A stretch of DNA of 21,944 bases, from the NCBI GenBank assembly GCA_041576975.1, contig JBFGJY010000042.1:1-21944 (forward strand), written 5' to 3'. A program made the translations under genes and the position numbers. Within the stretch, counting starts at the first letter, position 1. Each line of letters starts with the position of its first letter. Below, in pieces: positions 14,661 to 21,944 of this stretch. This DNA comes from JBFGJY01 sp041576975 (GTDB lineage Bacteria > Pseudomonadota > Gammaproteobacteria > UBA4575). The notes beneath the pieces are model-generated. The model searched no databases. It worked only from the letters and a program-made list of their open reading frames with translations, and was not told the origin of the DNA.

Positions 14661-15980
14661 ATGTCTGAACTTAAAGAAATTCACATTACTGATATTGAAG
14701 AATTTGATTCTGTCGATGTAGTGGAAGTGTTGGTTAAAGTTGGTGACAGTATAGAAATCAATCAACCTATTGTTACTTTAGAAAGCGAAAAAGCCATGAT
14801 GGATTTCCCTTCGCAATATTCCGGAGTAGTGCAGAAAATTAATGTAACAGAAGGTAGCAAAGTCAAGGAAGGGGATACTTTAGTCACACTAGAAGTACAA
14901 GCCGAAAACGCAGTAACTGAGCAGACACAGGCAACAAAAACTACTACTGGTTTAGAGGATGCACACACATCTCGAAAGGAGATGTCAATGGTTAAGCCGG
15001 AAACCTCTGTTGCACAAAAAACTGGTACAGATGAAGTAGAAAGCATTAAGCCTCAAACCATAACTGCTGAAGATTCAGCTAAAGCCTATGCAAGTCCAAG
15101 CGTATATAAATATGCACGTGAATTAGGTGTGGATCTTGGCACTGTGCAGGGTAGTGGTCGAGAACATCGGGTAATGAAAAAGGATGTACAGAATTATGTG
15201 CGTACTGGATTACAAAATAATTCAGGTAGTAGTGTACAGGCAAAAGCAACTGCTTCTATAAAACCACAAGAATTCTCAGCATATGGTGATACAGAAGCTG
15301 TAGAGCTGACTAAGATTCAAAAATTAACTGCAGAAAATATGTCTGATGTATGGCAGACCATTCCACATGTAACTCATTTTGACCAAGCCGATGTTACGCT
15401 TCTTGAACAACATCGGAAGCAGTTGGCAGATGAATTAATAGCTAGAGAAATTAAACTCACTCCGCTTGCATTTGTGATAAAAGCTTTAGTTACATCACTT
15501 AAACAATTTCCACAATTTAATGCTTCACTTGATTTCGCATCAAATAAACTCATTCTAAAAAAATATTTTCATGTTGGTATTGCGGTAGACACTCCACATG
15601 GATTGCTTGTACCTGTCTTGAGAGATGTCGATAAAAAATCTATTACACAAGTAGCATCAGAATTAATGGAAATAAGTGATCACGCAAGAGAAAGAAAGCT
15701 AACAGCAAAGCAAATGTCGGGTGCTAGTATAACGATTTCTAGTTTAGGCAACTTAGGCGGACAAGCCTTTACACCGCTTATCAATTCACCTGAAGTGGCG
15801 ATATTAGGATTATCTAAAATAATTGTGAAAGAAAAAGTTACTGAAACTGGCGTGGTGGAACAAAAACTATTGCCTCTCTCCTTGTCCTATGACCATCGAG
15901 TTATTAACGGTGCCGATGCAGCACGTTTTTGTACATTTTTAAAAGGTGTCTTAGAAGATATCTGGAAACTTATTTTGTAA
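14661..15980 (+). CDS. aceF: Pyruvate dehydrogenase E2, dihydrolipoamide acetyltransferase
   Basis: The core subunit of the complex, moving acetyl groups from its lipoyl arm to CoA. The 439 residues hold one lipoyl domain (about 1-80, lipoyl Lys44 in SEKAMMDF), an Ala/Thr/Glu linker, a peripheral-subunit-binding domain (about 142-180, ASPSVYKYARELGVDL) and the catalytic domain from about 214. The active-site motif is DHRVING with His412 and Asn416; Asn rather than Asp is known from Azotobacter/Pseudomonas E2p. E. coli AceF has three lipoyl domains, so this is a short form. I chose ATG at 14661 because MSELKEI starts the lipoyl domain; a GTG at 14652, directly after the aceE stop, adds three residues. 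No strong ribosome site: coupling to aceE is likely. Confidence 0.95.
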   Translation: MSELKEIHITDIEEFDSVDVVEVLVKVGDSIEINQPIVTLESEKAMMDFPSQYSGVVQKINVTEGSKVKEGDTLVTLEVQAENAVTEQTQATKTTTGLEDAHTSRKEMSMVKPETSVAQKTGTDEVESIKPQTITAEDSAKAYASPSVYKYARELGVDLGTVQGSGREHRVMKKDVQNYVRTGLQNNSGSSVQAKATASIKPQEFSAYGDTEAVELTKIQKLTAENMSDVWQTIPHVTHFDQADVTLLEQHRKQLADELIAREIKLTPLAFVIKALVTSLKQFPQFNASLDFASNKLILKKYFHVGIAVDTPHGLLVPVLRDVDKKSITQVASELMEISDHARERKLTAKQMSGASITISSLGNLGGQAFTPLINSPEVAILGLSKIIVKEKVTETGVVEQKLLPLSLSYDHRVINGADAARFCTFLKGVLEDIWKLIL

Positions 15981-15995
15981 CATAAGTATTTTTTT

Positions 15996-17096
15996 ATGCG
16001 TATTGGAATTCCTAAAGAAACTAAGCCAGATGAATATCGCGTTGCGCTATTACCGGTAGGCGCGCATTTACTAGTCGAAGATGGACATCAAGTGTGGGTA
16101 GAAACTCAAGCCGGTAGAGGTAGTGGCTACCATGATGAAGAATATTTAGCAGCAGGTGCAAAAATCGTAGATTCTGCTAACACGATATTTAATGAATGTG
16201 AATTAGTAGTAAAGGTAAAAGAACCTCAGACTGAAGAACTGGAAAAATTGTCTGCATCACAGATTGTATTTGGATATTTTCATTTTGCGAGCTCACAATT
16301 TTTGACTGAAACATGCATACAAAAAAATATAACTGCACTTGCCTATGAAACTCTCACCGATATGCATGGACAGTTGCCCCTACTTAAACCCATGAGTGAA
16401 GTAGCAGGCAAGATGTCGATTCAAGAAGGCGCAAAATGTCTCGAAAAACCTATGATGGGTCGAGGAATTTTGCTCGGCGGTGTAGCTGGAGTGGCTCCTG
16501 CAAACGTGCTGATTTTAGGGGCCGGTGTCGTAGGTTCGAATGCAGCGCGTGTGGCAGCCGGTCTTGGCGCAAACGTCATTGTTATGGATATCGATATTGA
16601 AAAGCTTCGGCATATAGATGAGGTCATGCCAGATAATGTTACAACAATTTACTCTGACCCTCATGCAGTAGAACAGTTTGCATTACAAGCAGACTTAATA
16701 ATTGGTGCACTACTGATTCCAGGGGCGCGTGCGCCAAGGTTAATCAATCGTGAAGTACTAAAACAAATGAAACGTGGTGCAGTACTCGTAGATGTCTCCA
16801 TTGATCAAGGAGGATGTTTTGAGACCAGTAAACCCACCACGCATCACGATCCTGTATATGTCGTGGAAGATATTGTCCACTATTGTGTAACAAATATTCC
16901 TGGCGCAGTTGCTCGCACCAGCAGTCAAGCGTTATGTAACGCAACGTTGCCATATATACATAAACTGAGTAATTTAGGACTAGATGCTTTTCTTAGTGAA
17001 GGTAAGGGTGTGCGCAAGTCGTTAAACATTCATGCAGGGAAAATTAAACATTTAGAAGTTGCTAATGCTTTTCCAAGCCTTCCCAATAGTTTTTAG
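15996..17096 (+). CDS. ald: Alanine dehydrogenase
   Basis: Catalyses reversible NAD-dependent oxidation of L-alanine to pyruvate and ammonium. The 366 residues match the family length. Substrate-site residues are all in place: Arg15, Lys75 (VVKVKEP), His96 (FGYFHFA) and Asp270 (DVSIDQGG); the NAD-binding GAGVVG is at 175-180 after VLIL. The N-terminal IGIPKET.. EYRVAL is characteristic of Ald and transhydrogenase. It begins 15 bases after aceF, where lpd (E3) is often found, and probably belongs to the same transcript: its product pyruvate is the AceE substrate. A transhydrogenase alpha subunit would be longer and carry a membrane part, so Ald is the better call. The ribosome site is poor (TTTTTTT before the ATG). 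Confidence 0.96.
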   Translation: MRIGIPKETKPDEYRVALLPVGAHLLVEDGHQVWVETQAGRGSGYHDEEYLAAGAKIVDSANTIFNECELVVKVKEPQTEELEKLSASQIVFGYFHFASSQFLTETCIQKNITALAYETLTDMHGQLPLLKPMSEVAGKMSIQEGAKCLEKPMMGRGILLGGVAGVAPANVLILGAGVVGSNAARVAAGLGANVIVMDIDIEKLRHIDEVMPDNVTTIYSDPHAVEQFALQADLIIGALLIPGARAPRLINREVLKQMKRGAVLVDVSIDQGGCFETSKPTTHHDPVYVVEDIVHYCVTNIPGAVARTSSQALCNATLPYIHKLSNLGLDAFLSEGKGVRKSLNIHAGKIKHLEVANAFPSLPNSF

Positions 17097-17137
17097 AGTT
17101 GCTTATTTTTAAAATTAAAAAGTTTTACATTAGATTG

Positions 17138-17186
17138 ATGCACAGGATATTCACAGTGCATAAATTGTATGCAACTGGATTTGCAT
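17138..17186. terminator. Two hairpins in the convergent gap between ald and the YeiH-like gene
   Basis: ATGCAC / GTGCAT (17138-17161, 12-base loop) and ATGCAA / TTGCAT (17169-17186, 6-base loop) stand side by side between convergent genes. AT-rich runs flank them on both sides (TTTTTAAAATTAAAAAG near 17105). The stems are short, so terminator function in either direction is a modest guess from position. Confidence 0.3.
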
Positions 17187-17228
17187 CAAAGGAAACGCCT
17201 CAATTTTATAAATAATAAAAGACCAATT

Positions 17229-18734
17229 TTATTGGGCAACTAGTGGCGGCATCATGCCACGATGGAATATATAGGCCACTACGTAGGCAATGGGCGCAAT
17301 AATTACAAATAGGGCAACTGCATAAAGTACCGCTAATTTACCCATACCTTTTAGTTTGCTGAAATCTGTAATCACACCAATACTGACGAAAGTAAGCATA
17401 AACATCATCGTACGCATAGGACTTTGTACAATATTGGCACCTTCACTCGCGTCTTTAATCAACTCTGGTAACCAAACAGCGATCGCGACATAAAATAACC
17501 AGGCAATAAAATAGCCGATTACAAATTTTGGAAATCGAAACCATATTTCCGATACAGCTACTGTTGCTTGTCCGGGTTTACGCTCAACTTTATATACCCA
17601 AATCAACGCCAAGACGAAGGCCCAAACACCAATAAAAACATCGATCCAAATCTTAGTTAAAATTGCTGCGCTGAGAATCCAACCTTCTTGCCAACTTTCA
17701 CCTGTTTCTTTTAGATGTTGACTAATCATCAACTCGTCAAGAATTGCACCTGCCGCTGCATCTGCGCCATCTGTTTTTACCGTCATTCCCATTGCAGCAC
17801 CATTCACGATTGGCTGATCCGGTGCCACCGCACTATAAAAAGTAGGTAATACCACCAACTCAATCATCGCGAAGATGACAATCAGCATGGATACAGCAAC
17901 CGGCAAAATGGGTTTTGCACGGATTGCTCCAGCAGTGGCGATGGAAGCAGATACTCCGCATACAGAAATACCGGAAGACAATACGGCGGATGCATCTCTA
18001 CGCAGCTTAAATACTTTTCTGGCTAACCAGTAAACAATTGGCCAAAATAAAAGATAAGCGACAAAAGTTGCCGCAGCACCTGCCAAGGCAATTTCCAGGA
18101 TATGTTCGGTAGACTTCATAGACATCAGGCCGAGCTTGATACCCAGATAGACAATCGCCGTTTTTATAAACCATTCAGGTTTGGCAGCTTCTTTTAGAAA
18201 ATGCGCAAAGCCTTTAAAGATATTGCCAATCAACAAACCAACTGCGAGTGCGACCATATAAGAAAAACCACCACCGAGTTGTAACCCCCATGACAACTCA
18301 AATTTTTCATAGACGTTTTTGCCTTTTACAACGGCATCTACAGCTTTGAAATGTGCTTCATGGCCAATAATCCAACACAGCCATGTAATAATAAAAATAC
18401 AAGTAAAACCTAAAAAGAATTTTTTGACATCCAGATTTTGAAAATATGCACCAATACAGGTAAGCCCGGTAAACACTAAATAAGTAGAAAATAGAGATGC
18501 AAGCGGGTGCATATCTTGATAATTTTTTCCTGCAACTTTTAATAATTTCCCCACTGAAAAGTCACGCATTAAATTGGTAAATTCCCAAGTATTGGTTTTA
18601 GTCATCCAACCCACTAAATCAATTCCCCATATCGACATCATGCCTGCAAAAAACATTATTAACCCCAACCATACAGCCCACCAATCCTCTGTAGTTAGCA
18701 TTCCGCTATACCAATGTCGATTTACTGCAGACAT
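17229..18734 (-). CDS. YeiH/UPF0324-type putative sulfate or anion exporter
   Basis: A 501-residue polytopic inner-membrane protein with roughly 11 hydrophobic spans. The segment SSGISVCGVSASIATAGAI (residues 253-271) and the downstream pattern with LPVAVSMLIVIFAMIELVVLP match the YeiH family (PF03601, often called putative sulfate exporter). It is longer than the roughly 340-residue E. coli YeiH because of an added N-terminal part (about 1-150) and a soluble loop near 320-350. The family is poorly characterised; sulfate or other anion export is proposed, not proven. A GGAG ribosome site lies about 8 bases before the ATG at 18734. It is the last gene of a three-gene unit, 18 bases after the 85-residue gene. 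Confidence 0.85.
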   Translation of the reverse strand: MSAVNRHWYSGMLTTEDWWAVWLGLIMFFAGMMSIWGIDLVGWMTKTNTWEFTNLMRDFSVGKLLKVAGKNYQDMHPLASLFSTYLVFTGLTCIGAYFQNLDVKKFFLGFTCIFIITWLCWIIGHEAHFKAVDAVVKGKNVYEKFELSWGLQLGGGFSYMVALAVGLLIGNIFKGFAHFLKEAAKPEWFIKTAIVYLGIKLGLMSMKSTEHILEIALAGAAATFVAYLLFWPIVYWLARKVFKLRRDASAVLSSGISVCGVSASIATAGAIRAKPILPVAVSMLIVIFAMIELVVLPTFYSAVAPDQPIVNGAAMGMTVKTDGADAAAGAILDELMISQHLKETGESWQEGWILSAAILTKIWIDVFIGVWAFVLALIWVYKVERKPGQATVAVSEIWFRFPKFVIGYFIAWLFYVAIAVWLPELIKDASEGANIVQSPMRTMMFMLTFVSIGVITDFSKLKGMGKLAVLYAVALFVIIAPIAYVVAYIFHRGMMPPLVAQ

Positions 18735-18752
18735 AATGAATTCTCCAGCGTT

Positions 18753-19010
18753 TTAGTTATTTTTTATTTTCAAAATGCGATTGAAGTAATGCGTGTGATA
18801 TTGACGTAACCAAGTTGGAATCGTATCGAAATCAAAACCCATAAATACTTCCACGAATTGCTGATCTTTGAATTCAGAGGTATTATGAACAATTGAAGTA
18901 ATTTGTTGATCAATTTCTTCTAAAGTATCAGCTGCGCATTCGAATAAACGATGGCTTGCAATCCAATTACAGCCATCATGAGTGATGGTTACTTCAAGAT
19001 CTGCACGCAT
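18753..19010 (-). CDS. Small conserved-looking 85-residue protein (possibly DUF5395)
   Basis: An 85-residue soluble protein with no signal peptide. It opens with ADLEVTITHDGCNWIASH, a beta-hairpin-like start, then a helix (ADTLEEIDQQITSIV) and a distinctive end, FDTIPTWLRQYHTHYFNRIL. The order of beta hairpin and TLEEID helix recalls small HicB-like folds, but no HicA toxin is adjacent. I have an uncertain recollection of this pattern as DUF5395; treat that as a guess. It sits between the 52-residue membrane peptide (16 bases upstream) and the YeiH-like transporter (18 bases downstream), all on one strand, so it probably serves that transporter. No clear ribosome site. Confidence 0.75.
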   Translation of the reverse strand: MRADLEVTITHDGCNWIASHRLFECAADTLEEIDQQITSIVHNTSEFKDQQFVEVFMGFDFDTIPTWLRQYHTHYFNRILKIKNN

Positions 19011-19026
19011 GATAGGTTATGTGAAC

Positions 19027-19185
19027 TTATTGAAGGATATAGGTGCTAATAAGCCAGCCGAGTATAATTAAGCCTATGATGGCAATGCCGATACACCCTA
19101 AGACCAGCTTGGATTCCCACGCCTCCCAAGGTTCGGGATCCCCCAACAGAGCTTCAGCTGAATGTTCTTCTTCTTCGGTGGACAT
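19027..19185 (-). CDS. 52-residue single-span membrane peptide
   Basis: A short gene from ATG at 19185 to TAA at 19027. A very strong ribosome site, GGAGGAGGAATT, ends directly at the ATG. The product has an acidic N-terminus (STEEEEHSAEALLGDPEPWEA), then one membrane span (about 27-46, LVLGCIGIAIIGLIILGWLI) and a short tail STYILQ. The likely topology has the acidic part in the cytoplasm or periplasm; the sequence alone does not decide. It is the first gene of the unit with the 85-residue protein and the YeiH-like transporter, with gaps of 16 and 18 bases, so a small accessory subunit of the transporter is plausible. I know no family name. Confidence 0.75.
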   Translation of the reverse strand: MSTEEEEHSAEALLGDPEPWEAWESKLVLGCIGIAIIGLIILGWLISTYILQ

Positions 19186-19305
19186 AATTCCTCCTCCTCA
19201 ACTATTTTTTTTAATTCTATTTTAATGGAGAAATTTCAAAAGTGTGGAGAAATAAAAATGTAGCTGGGCAAATTACGTGTAAGTGGTTGAATATTAGGTA
19301 TTTAT

Positions 19306-19329
19306 CAGTGTTACTAATTGGTGATACTG
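19306..19329. promoter_or_regulatory. Imperfect inverted repeat between the transporter unit and the PhoX-like gene
   Basis: CAGTGTTAC (19306-19314) and GTGATACTG (19321-19329) are reverse complements at 7 of 9 positions with a 6-base spacer. They lie 41-64 bases before the PhoX-like ATG, a usual operator or activator position. The pattern does not match the Pho box (CTGTCAT repeats), so PhoB control is not shown. Confidence 0.25.
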
Positions 19330-19369
19330 AAGTAAGTTCCAACTTATAAATAGCATTCCTAAGATACAG

Positions 19370-21283
19370 ATGCTCAACTGTAATCAATTTGACGAAGATG
19401 ATCTCCCTGCAGAACGCAAGTATATCAATACTCTTTTTAGCAAAATTCTTGAACGACGCCTTACACGTCGACAACTGCTACATTCAACAAGCATTGCAGC
19501 AGCGAGCTTTGTATTACAGAGTCTGCATATAACTAAGGCAAATAATACACTTCAATTATCTTCGCTGACGTTTCCAGAGCTTGAGCAAGGATTGGATGAA
19601 GATTTACATCTTGCCGAGGGATACAACTATCAAGCATTGCTGCGGTGGGGAGATCCTGTGTTTACGAATGCGCCTGAGTTTAATCCGTATAACCAAACTC
19701 CTGCGTCTCAAGCCCAGCAGTTTGGGTATAACAACGATTTCGTTGCTTATTTACCATTAGCACATACAAGTAATCACTCGAAACTCGGATTACTTGTTGT
19801 GAATCATGAATTTGTAAACAGCACGATGATGCATCCTGGTTCCCCGTCTGCATTTAATTTAACTAAACAGCAAATTGATACCGAAATATTTGCACATGGT
19901 CTAAGCATTCTAGAAATACAAAAGCAAAAGCGTAAATGGCATATCAAGCTTAAATCGAAATACAATCATCGAATCACGCCGCATACAAAAATGCGATTTA
20001 CCGGTCCTGCACGCGGGCATAATCGCTTAAAAACTTCATTTGCACCAAATGGAACACAATGTATCGGTACCTTTGGAAACTGTGCAGGTTCTACGACGCC
20101 TTGGGGTACAGTATTGACTGCAGAGGAAAATGTGCAGGCTTATTTTATGGGCCAAGCAAATAAAACCAGCGAGCATAAGAATTATAAAAGATTTGGTCTG
20201 CAAGGGGATAAAACCGCGTTGTCTGCATGGGGGAAATATCATGAAAGATGGAATATCGATAAACACCCCCAAGCGGGTTTACATGCGGGATGGATCGTTG
20301 AAATCGATCCTTATCATCCAAATTTTATTCCAATAAAAAGGACTGCATTGGGGCGGTGTAAACATGAAGGTTGTGATGTATATATCAACAAAGACAAACG
20401 TATAGTCGTCTATATGGGGGATGACCAAGCATTTGAATATATATATCGATTTGTCAGCAAAAATAAATATCAATCTAGAAACCACAAGCAAAACTTATCT
20501 TTATTAGATGAAGGAGAGCTGTCGGTTGCCGAATTTACTGACCAAGGTATTGTGATTTGGCATCCTTTAGTGTGGGGCAGAGAGCCACACACCAAAAACA
20601 ACGGCTTTAACAGCCAAGCAGATGTTGTGATAGACATGCGTAGTGCCGCAGATCTAGTGGGTGCGACGCCTATGGATCGTCCCGAAGAAATTAGAGTCAA
20701 CCGCGTTACAGGAAATGTGTTTGCAGTATTAACGAACAATTTTACACGTAGTCCACTTAACATCGATACTGCTAATCCACGTTCATTCAACCGCCATGGC
20801 CACATATTGGAATTAATTCCCCCACAGCAAGACCATAGTGCACATGAATTTAAATGGGAGGTATTTGTTCTTGCAGGTAATCCGAGTAATTCATTTGATC
20901 ATGCACAATATCATTTAGGGATTTCTGAAAACGGTTGGTTTTCCAATCCAGACAACTGCTCATTTGATAAAAATGGGAATATGTGGATTGCTACAGATGG
21001 ATTTTATCGGTTAGGCAGTGCAGATGGGGTATGGGTATGTGCTGCACAAGGTAAAAACAAAGCCTTAACAAAACATTTTCTTCGTGCACCGTATGAAGCA
21101 GAAGTGTGTAGCCCTTGTTTTACGCCGGATCACAAAACCATGTTTTGTTCCATACAGCACCCCGGTGGCGACTCCAGTTTTGGCCAACCTACAACGCGTT
21201 GGCCAGATTTTGACGAGAACCTACCGCCGCGCCCTGCTGTCATTGCAATAACTCACGATCTGGATAAAGAGATAGGCACTTGA
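19370..21283 (+). CDS. PhoX-family (DUF839) Tat-exported protein, putative alkaline phosphatase
   Basis: A 637-residue protein. The N-terminus has a 30-residue charged lead, then a twin-arginine signal (TRRQLL with Arg33-Arg34, hydrophobic SIAAASFVLQSL), so it is exported folded through Tat, as expected for a metal-cofactor enzyme. The body shows PhoX features: LRWGDPVF, LLVVNHEFVN, GPARGHNR, GNCAGSTTPWGTVLTAEEN (about 235-253, with the Cys and Glu typical of the metal site), VVYMGDDQAFEYIYRF, MDRPEEIRVN, FDKNGNMWIATDG and PCFTPDHKTMF. Known PhoX enzymes use Fe and Ca to hydrolyse phosphomonoesters; many family members are untested. It is transcribed away from the YeiH unit. The ribosome site before ATG 19370 is weak. 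Confidence 0.92.
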   Translation: MLNCNQFDEDDLPAERKYINTLFSKILERRLTRRQLLHSTSIAAASFVLQSLHITKANNTLQLSSLTFPELEQGLDEDLHLAEGYNYQALLRWGDPVFTNAPEFNPYNQTPASQAQQFGYNNDFVAYLPLAHTSNHSKLGLLVVNHEFVNSTMMHPGSPSAFNLTKQQIDTEIFAHGLSILEIQKQKRKWHIKLKSKYNHRITPHTKMRFTGPARGHNRLKTSFAPNGTQCIGTFGNCAGSTTPWGTVLTAEENVQAYFMGQANKTSEHKNYKRFGLQGDKTALSAWGKYHERWNIDKHPQAGLHAGWIVEIDPYHPNFIPIKRTALGRCKHEGCDVYINKDKRIVVYMGDDQAFEYIYRFVSKNKYQSRNHKQNLSLLDEGELSVAEFTDQGIVIWHPLVWGREPHTKNNGFNSQADVVIDMRSAADLVGATPMDRPEEIRVNRVTGNVFAVLTNNFTRSPLNIDTANPRSFNRHGHILELIPPQQDHSAHEFKWEVFVLAGNPSNSFDHAQYHLGISENGWFSNPDNCSFDKNGNMWIATDGFYRLGSADGVWVCAAQGKNKALTKHFLRAPYEAEVCSPCFTPDHKTMFCSIQHPGGDSSFGQPTTRWPDFDENLPPRPAVIAITHDLDKEIGT

Positions 21284-21391
21284 AAATTCATCTTTTGACT
21301 TGAATCTAAACATAAGTTTTATTCAGCCATTTTTTCTCACCAGTACGCAAATAGTTATCTGTTCACGGGAATTTTTTATATAAAAGCACTA

Positions 21392-21409
21392 AATCAGTCG
21401 CGATTGATT
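21392..21409. promoter_or_regulatory. 18-base near-perfect palindrome AATCAGTCG-CGATTGATT
   Basis: The two 9-base arms match at 8 of 9 positions with no spacer. It lies in the 192-base convergent gap after the PhoX-like gene and before the end of the next minus-strand gene. With no promoter expected here, its role is unclear; it may be a binding site or chance. Confidence 0.2.
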
Positions 21410-21475
21410 AAATCAAAGGTGTTGTTACCATAGCGCATGTAGATTTCATTATCTGATTAATTATAGAATTACTTT

Positions 21476-21944
21476 TTAGTTTGGCAGAATTTGCAGTGAA
21501 TAGACTATTGCGGCAAGACTTTGGTCCATCTTCAATATTGTGTCTTTCCAGACAGATTTACCTTTAACACAGTTATTTTGTTGCGGAGCTGTTGGTTCGG
21601 CTTGTTCGCGTACTAAGATTCCAGATTGTGTACGAAAGACTGTAAAAATTGTTTCGGCTTTCATTTTCTCGTATGCAGAGCTTCCATATACAGTATCTAC
21701 GAAAGGAAACTTATTATCGTAAGTTTCGGCCAGCCTGCTCAAGTCAAGAGTAGAAATCGGTTTAATTTCATGAGCGCTATGATGCTTTGAGTTCTCATCT
21801 TGAATTTCACTGTAACGGCCAGATAGCCGTTCAATTCTATATAAGGGGTTAACACCAAACAATGCTGCCCATGACTTCCATTTTAAAAACTGTGCATCGA
21901 TTCGCCATTCGTCACCATATAGCTTGTAAGTATTCTTCTCACAA
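21476..21944 (-). CDS. Unrecognised protein, C-terminal part (cut by window edge)
   Basis: The frame is open from the window edge at 21944 to the TAA at 21476, giving 155 visible residues. A TTG at 21862 could be read as a start, but the upstream frame reads plausibly as protein (CEKNTYKLYGDEWRIDAQFLKWKSWAALFG when joined in two parts: CEKNTYKLYGDEWR and IDAQFLKWKSWAALFG), so I treat the gene as extending beyond the window. Visible features are LYGDEWRIDA, LYRIERLSGRYSEI, FPFVDTVYGSS and RTQSGILVRE. The pattern suggests a conserved envelope-associated protein with its N-terminus, possibly a membrane span, outside the window. I cannot name the family. Confidence 0.7.
   Translation of the reverse strand, partial: CEKNTYKLYGDEWRIDAQFLKWKSWAALFGVNPLYRIERLSGRYSEIQDENSKHHSAHEIKPISTLDLSRLAETYDNKFPFVDTVYGSSAYEKMKAETIFTVFRTQSGILVREQAEPTAPQQNNCVKGKSVWKDTILKMDQSLAAIVYSLQILPN

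Noticed and set aside
15720..15731. SGAS in AceF as a flavinylation site
   Set aside because: It belongs to the normal E2 catalytic-domain sequence (GASITISSLG) of a cytoplasmic protein.
15888..15920. Asn416 in the AceF active-site motif as an inactivating change
   Set aside because: DHRVING with Asn is the form known from active Azotobacter/Pseudomonas-type E2p enzymes.
19186..19369. Pho box controlling the PhoX-like gene
   Set aside because: No pair of CTGTCAT-like direct repeats at the expected spacing; only an unrelated imperfect inverted repeat is present.
21476..21862. Complete 128-residue gene starting at TTG 21862
   Set aside because: The frame continues upstream to the window edge with protein-like sequence, so this is the C-terminus of a longer gene.
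1..21944. Mobile element, CRISPR array, toxin-antitoxin or phage-defence system
   Set aside because: No transposase, integrase, regularly spaced repeats, terminal inverted repeats or defence gene set was seen. The 85-residue protein at 18753-19010 is HicB-like only in outline and has no toxin partner.

Overview
The window looks like chromosomal DNA of an AT-rich, Gram-negative bacterium, most likely a gammaproteobacterium. Support comes from the homodimeric-type pyruvate dehydrogenase E1 (AceE), an E2 with the Asn-type active site known from Azotobacter and Pseudomonas, outer-membrane barrel and lipoprotein genes, and an ExeA/DamX-like AAA protein. I cannot name the genus. I see no tRNA, rRNA, CRISPR array, insertion sequence, integrase or phage gene; the content is mainly metabolic and envelope functions.

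Layout. 1-166: start of a secreted Gly/Cys-rich protein (minus strand, cut by the window edge). 167-970: about 800 bases rich in small hairpins, with one candidate 22-residue membrane peptide. 971-4330 (minus): two unrecognised small proteins downstream of a 778-residue AAA-ATPase / membrane / TPR protein. 4567-4968 (minus): small exported protein. 5398-6687: MetY. 7248-10373: a plus-strand cluster of TlpA-like thioredoxin, DUF4266 lipoprotein, DUF3570 barrel and ApbE flavin transferase. 10374-10614: intergenic space with a perfect CRP-type site, a -10-like element and a terminator, which together could form a small-RNA gene. 10615-11775 (minus): patatin-like phospholipase. 12006-17096: aceE, aceF and alanine dehydrogenase in tight succession. 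17229-19185 (minus): a three-gene unit of a 52-residue membrane peptide, an 85-residue protein and a YeiH-like transporter. 19370-21283: Tat-exported PhoX-family protein. 21476-21944 (minus): C-terminal part of an unrecognised protein running off the window.

How the genes work together. Alanine dehydrogenase makes pyruvate, NH4+ and NADH next to the first two subunits of the complex that turns pyruvate into acetyl-CoA; the usual third subunit gene (lpd) is absent here. The 7248-10373 cluster pairs an FMN transferase with exported proteins of unknown role, and the DUF3570 protein carries an SGAT tetrapeptide resembling known ApbE acceptor sites, so an envelope flavin or redox function is a reasonable hypothesis. 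The candidate small RNA just downstream of this cluster carries 14 nucleotides complementary to the region upstream of the cluster.
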